A DNA stretch of 15,367 bases from Eimeria necatrix (taxonomy: Eukaryota > Apicomplexa > Conoidasida > Eucoccidiorida > Eimeriidae), in contig NW_013654674.1 in the NCBI RefSeq assembly GCF_000499385.1, positions 1 through 15,367 on the forward strand, read 5' to 3'. The position numbers were made by a program, and so were the translations under genes. Positions 15,077 to 15,367 of this stretch are shown here, in pieces. The notes beneath the pieces were generated by a model. The model saw nothing but the letters and a program-made list of their open reading frames with translations, did no database searches and had not been told where the DNA came from. Within the stretch, counting starts at the first letter, position 1. Each line of letters starts with the position of its first letter.

Positions 15077-15250
15077 TTAGAAGGAAAGTGTTGGTTCAAA
15101 GCCACCGGAAGTCGAGTCTGAAGAGCAGTTGCTGCGCAAGCTGCGGAGCAGCAGCAGCAGCAGCAGTTGCTGCTGCTGCGTGTGCTGCTGCGTGAATCGT
15201 TGAGCAATCTCCAGCAGCAGTTGCTGCTGCTGCAGTTGCTGCTGCTGCAT
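15077..15250 (-). CDS. Probable last exon of a Gln/Leu-rich protein
   Basis: On the minus strand an ATG at 15250 opens a 57-codon frame to a TAA at 15077-15079: a Gln/Leu-rich part containing LLLEIAQRFTQQHTQQQQ, then RSLRSNCSSDSTSGGFEPTL. The non-repetitive tail argues for real coding. The frame also extends upstream through SLRAARKRAEGM, so this is probably the 3' exon of a longer gene entering from the right edge, with 15250 an internal Met. No domain was recognised. Confidence 0.4.
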   Translation of the reverse strand: MQQQQLQQQQLLLEIAQRFTQQHTQQQQLLLLLLLRSLRSNCSSDSTSGGFEPTLSF

Positions 15251-15311
15251 TCCCTCTGCCCGCTTGCGTGCGGCACGAAGACTCCCACCCCACGAGCAGC
15301 AGCAGCCCCAC

Positions 15312-15316
15312 CACCC

Positions 15317-15354
<38 letters not shown>
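15312..15354. repeat. CAG tract at right edge
   Basis: About 12-13 CAG units. On the minus strand it lies upstream of the Gln/Leu-rich exon, where it could be intron or coding. Confidence 0.85.
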
Positions 15355-15355
<1 letters not shown>

Positions 15356-15367
15356 CTGCCTCTGCTG

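Overview
The window looks like nuclear DNA of a coccidian apicomplexan, most likely an Eimeria species. The basis is: (i) CAG/CTG triplet tracts throughout, inside exons (poly-Gln, poly-Ala, poly-Ser) and outside them; (ii) many interstitial arrays of the TTTAGGG/CCCTAAA telomere-type heptamer; (iii) intron-rich genes with GT(G/A)AG-type donors and CAG acceptors. Triplet-coded amino-acid runs and telomere-like repeats in repeat-rich chromosome segments are established for Eimeria. Species cannot be fixed from sequence reading alone. Nothing bacterial, viral or organellar was seen, and no tRNA or rRNA was recognised.

Layout. 1-1275 (+): 3' part of a gene for an Arg/Ser/Gly/Pro-rich (SR-like) protein, one open frame running in from the left edge. 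1276-3112: repeat-filled convergent intergenic DNA (CTG tracts, a 19-bp palindromic minisatellite, GTAC palindromes). 3113-9616 (-): the main content, one eleven-exon gene that no single reading frame reveals. I assembled it by hand from splice sites, phase agreement and domain continuity. It encodes about 892 residues: a hydrophobic signal or anchor segment, an Ala/Pro-rich linker, a Glu/Lys/Gln coiled coil, a thrombospondin type 1 (TSP1) module and a C-terminal CAP/SCP domain that keeps all four cavity residues and the GHYTAVAW signature. All ten introns carry low-complexity or satellite DNA. 9617-12404: about 2.8 kb of divergent intergenic DNA, a mosaic of AT-rich and GC-rich blocks with a 51/52-bp inverted repeat and CAG minisatellites. 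12405-14536 (+): a three-exon gene for an unrecognised acidic, Ser-rich, helical protein whose Asn-Pro-Asn-Ser repeat is encoded by telomere-like DNA. 14537-15076: telomere-like arrays, several degenerate. 15077-15250 (-): probable last exon of a Gln/Leu-rich protein.

The genes do not form an operon or an obvious pathway. The CAP-TSP1 protein is the only one with a clear biological setting: architecture and hydrophobic leader suggest the secretory or surface route. Its likely role in adhesion or in the parasite extracellular environment is inference. The shared theme is that the same three repeat families (CAG, TTTAGGG, GGGGCCCC) serve as codons in one place and as intron filler, splice-site neighbours or spacers in another.
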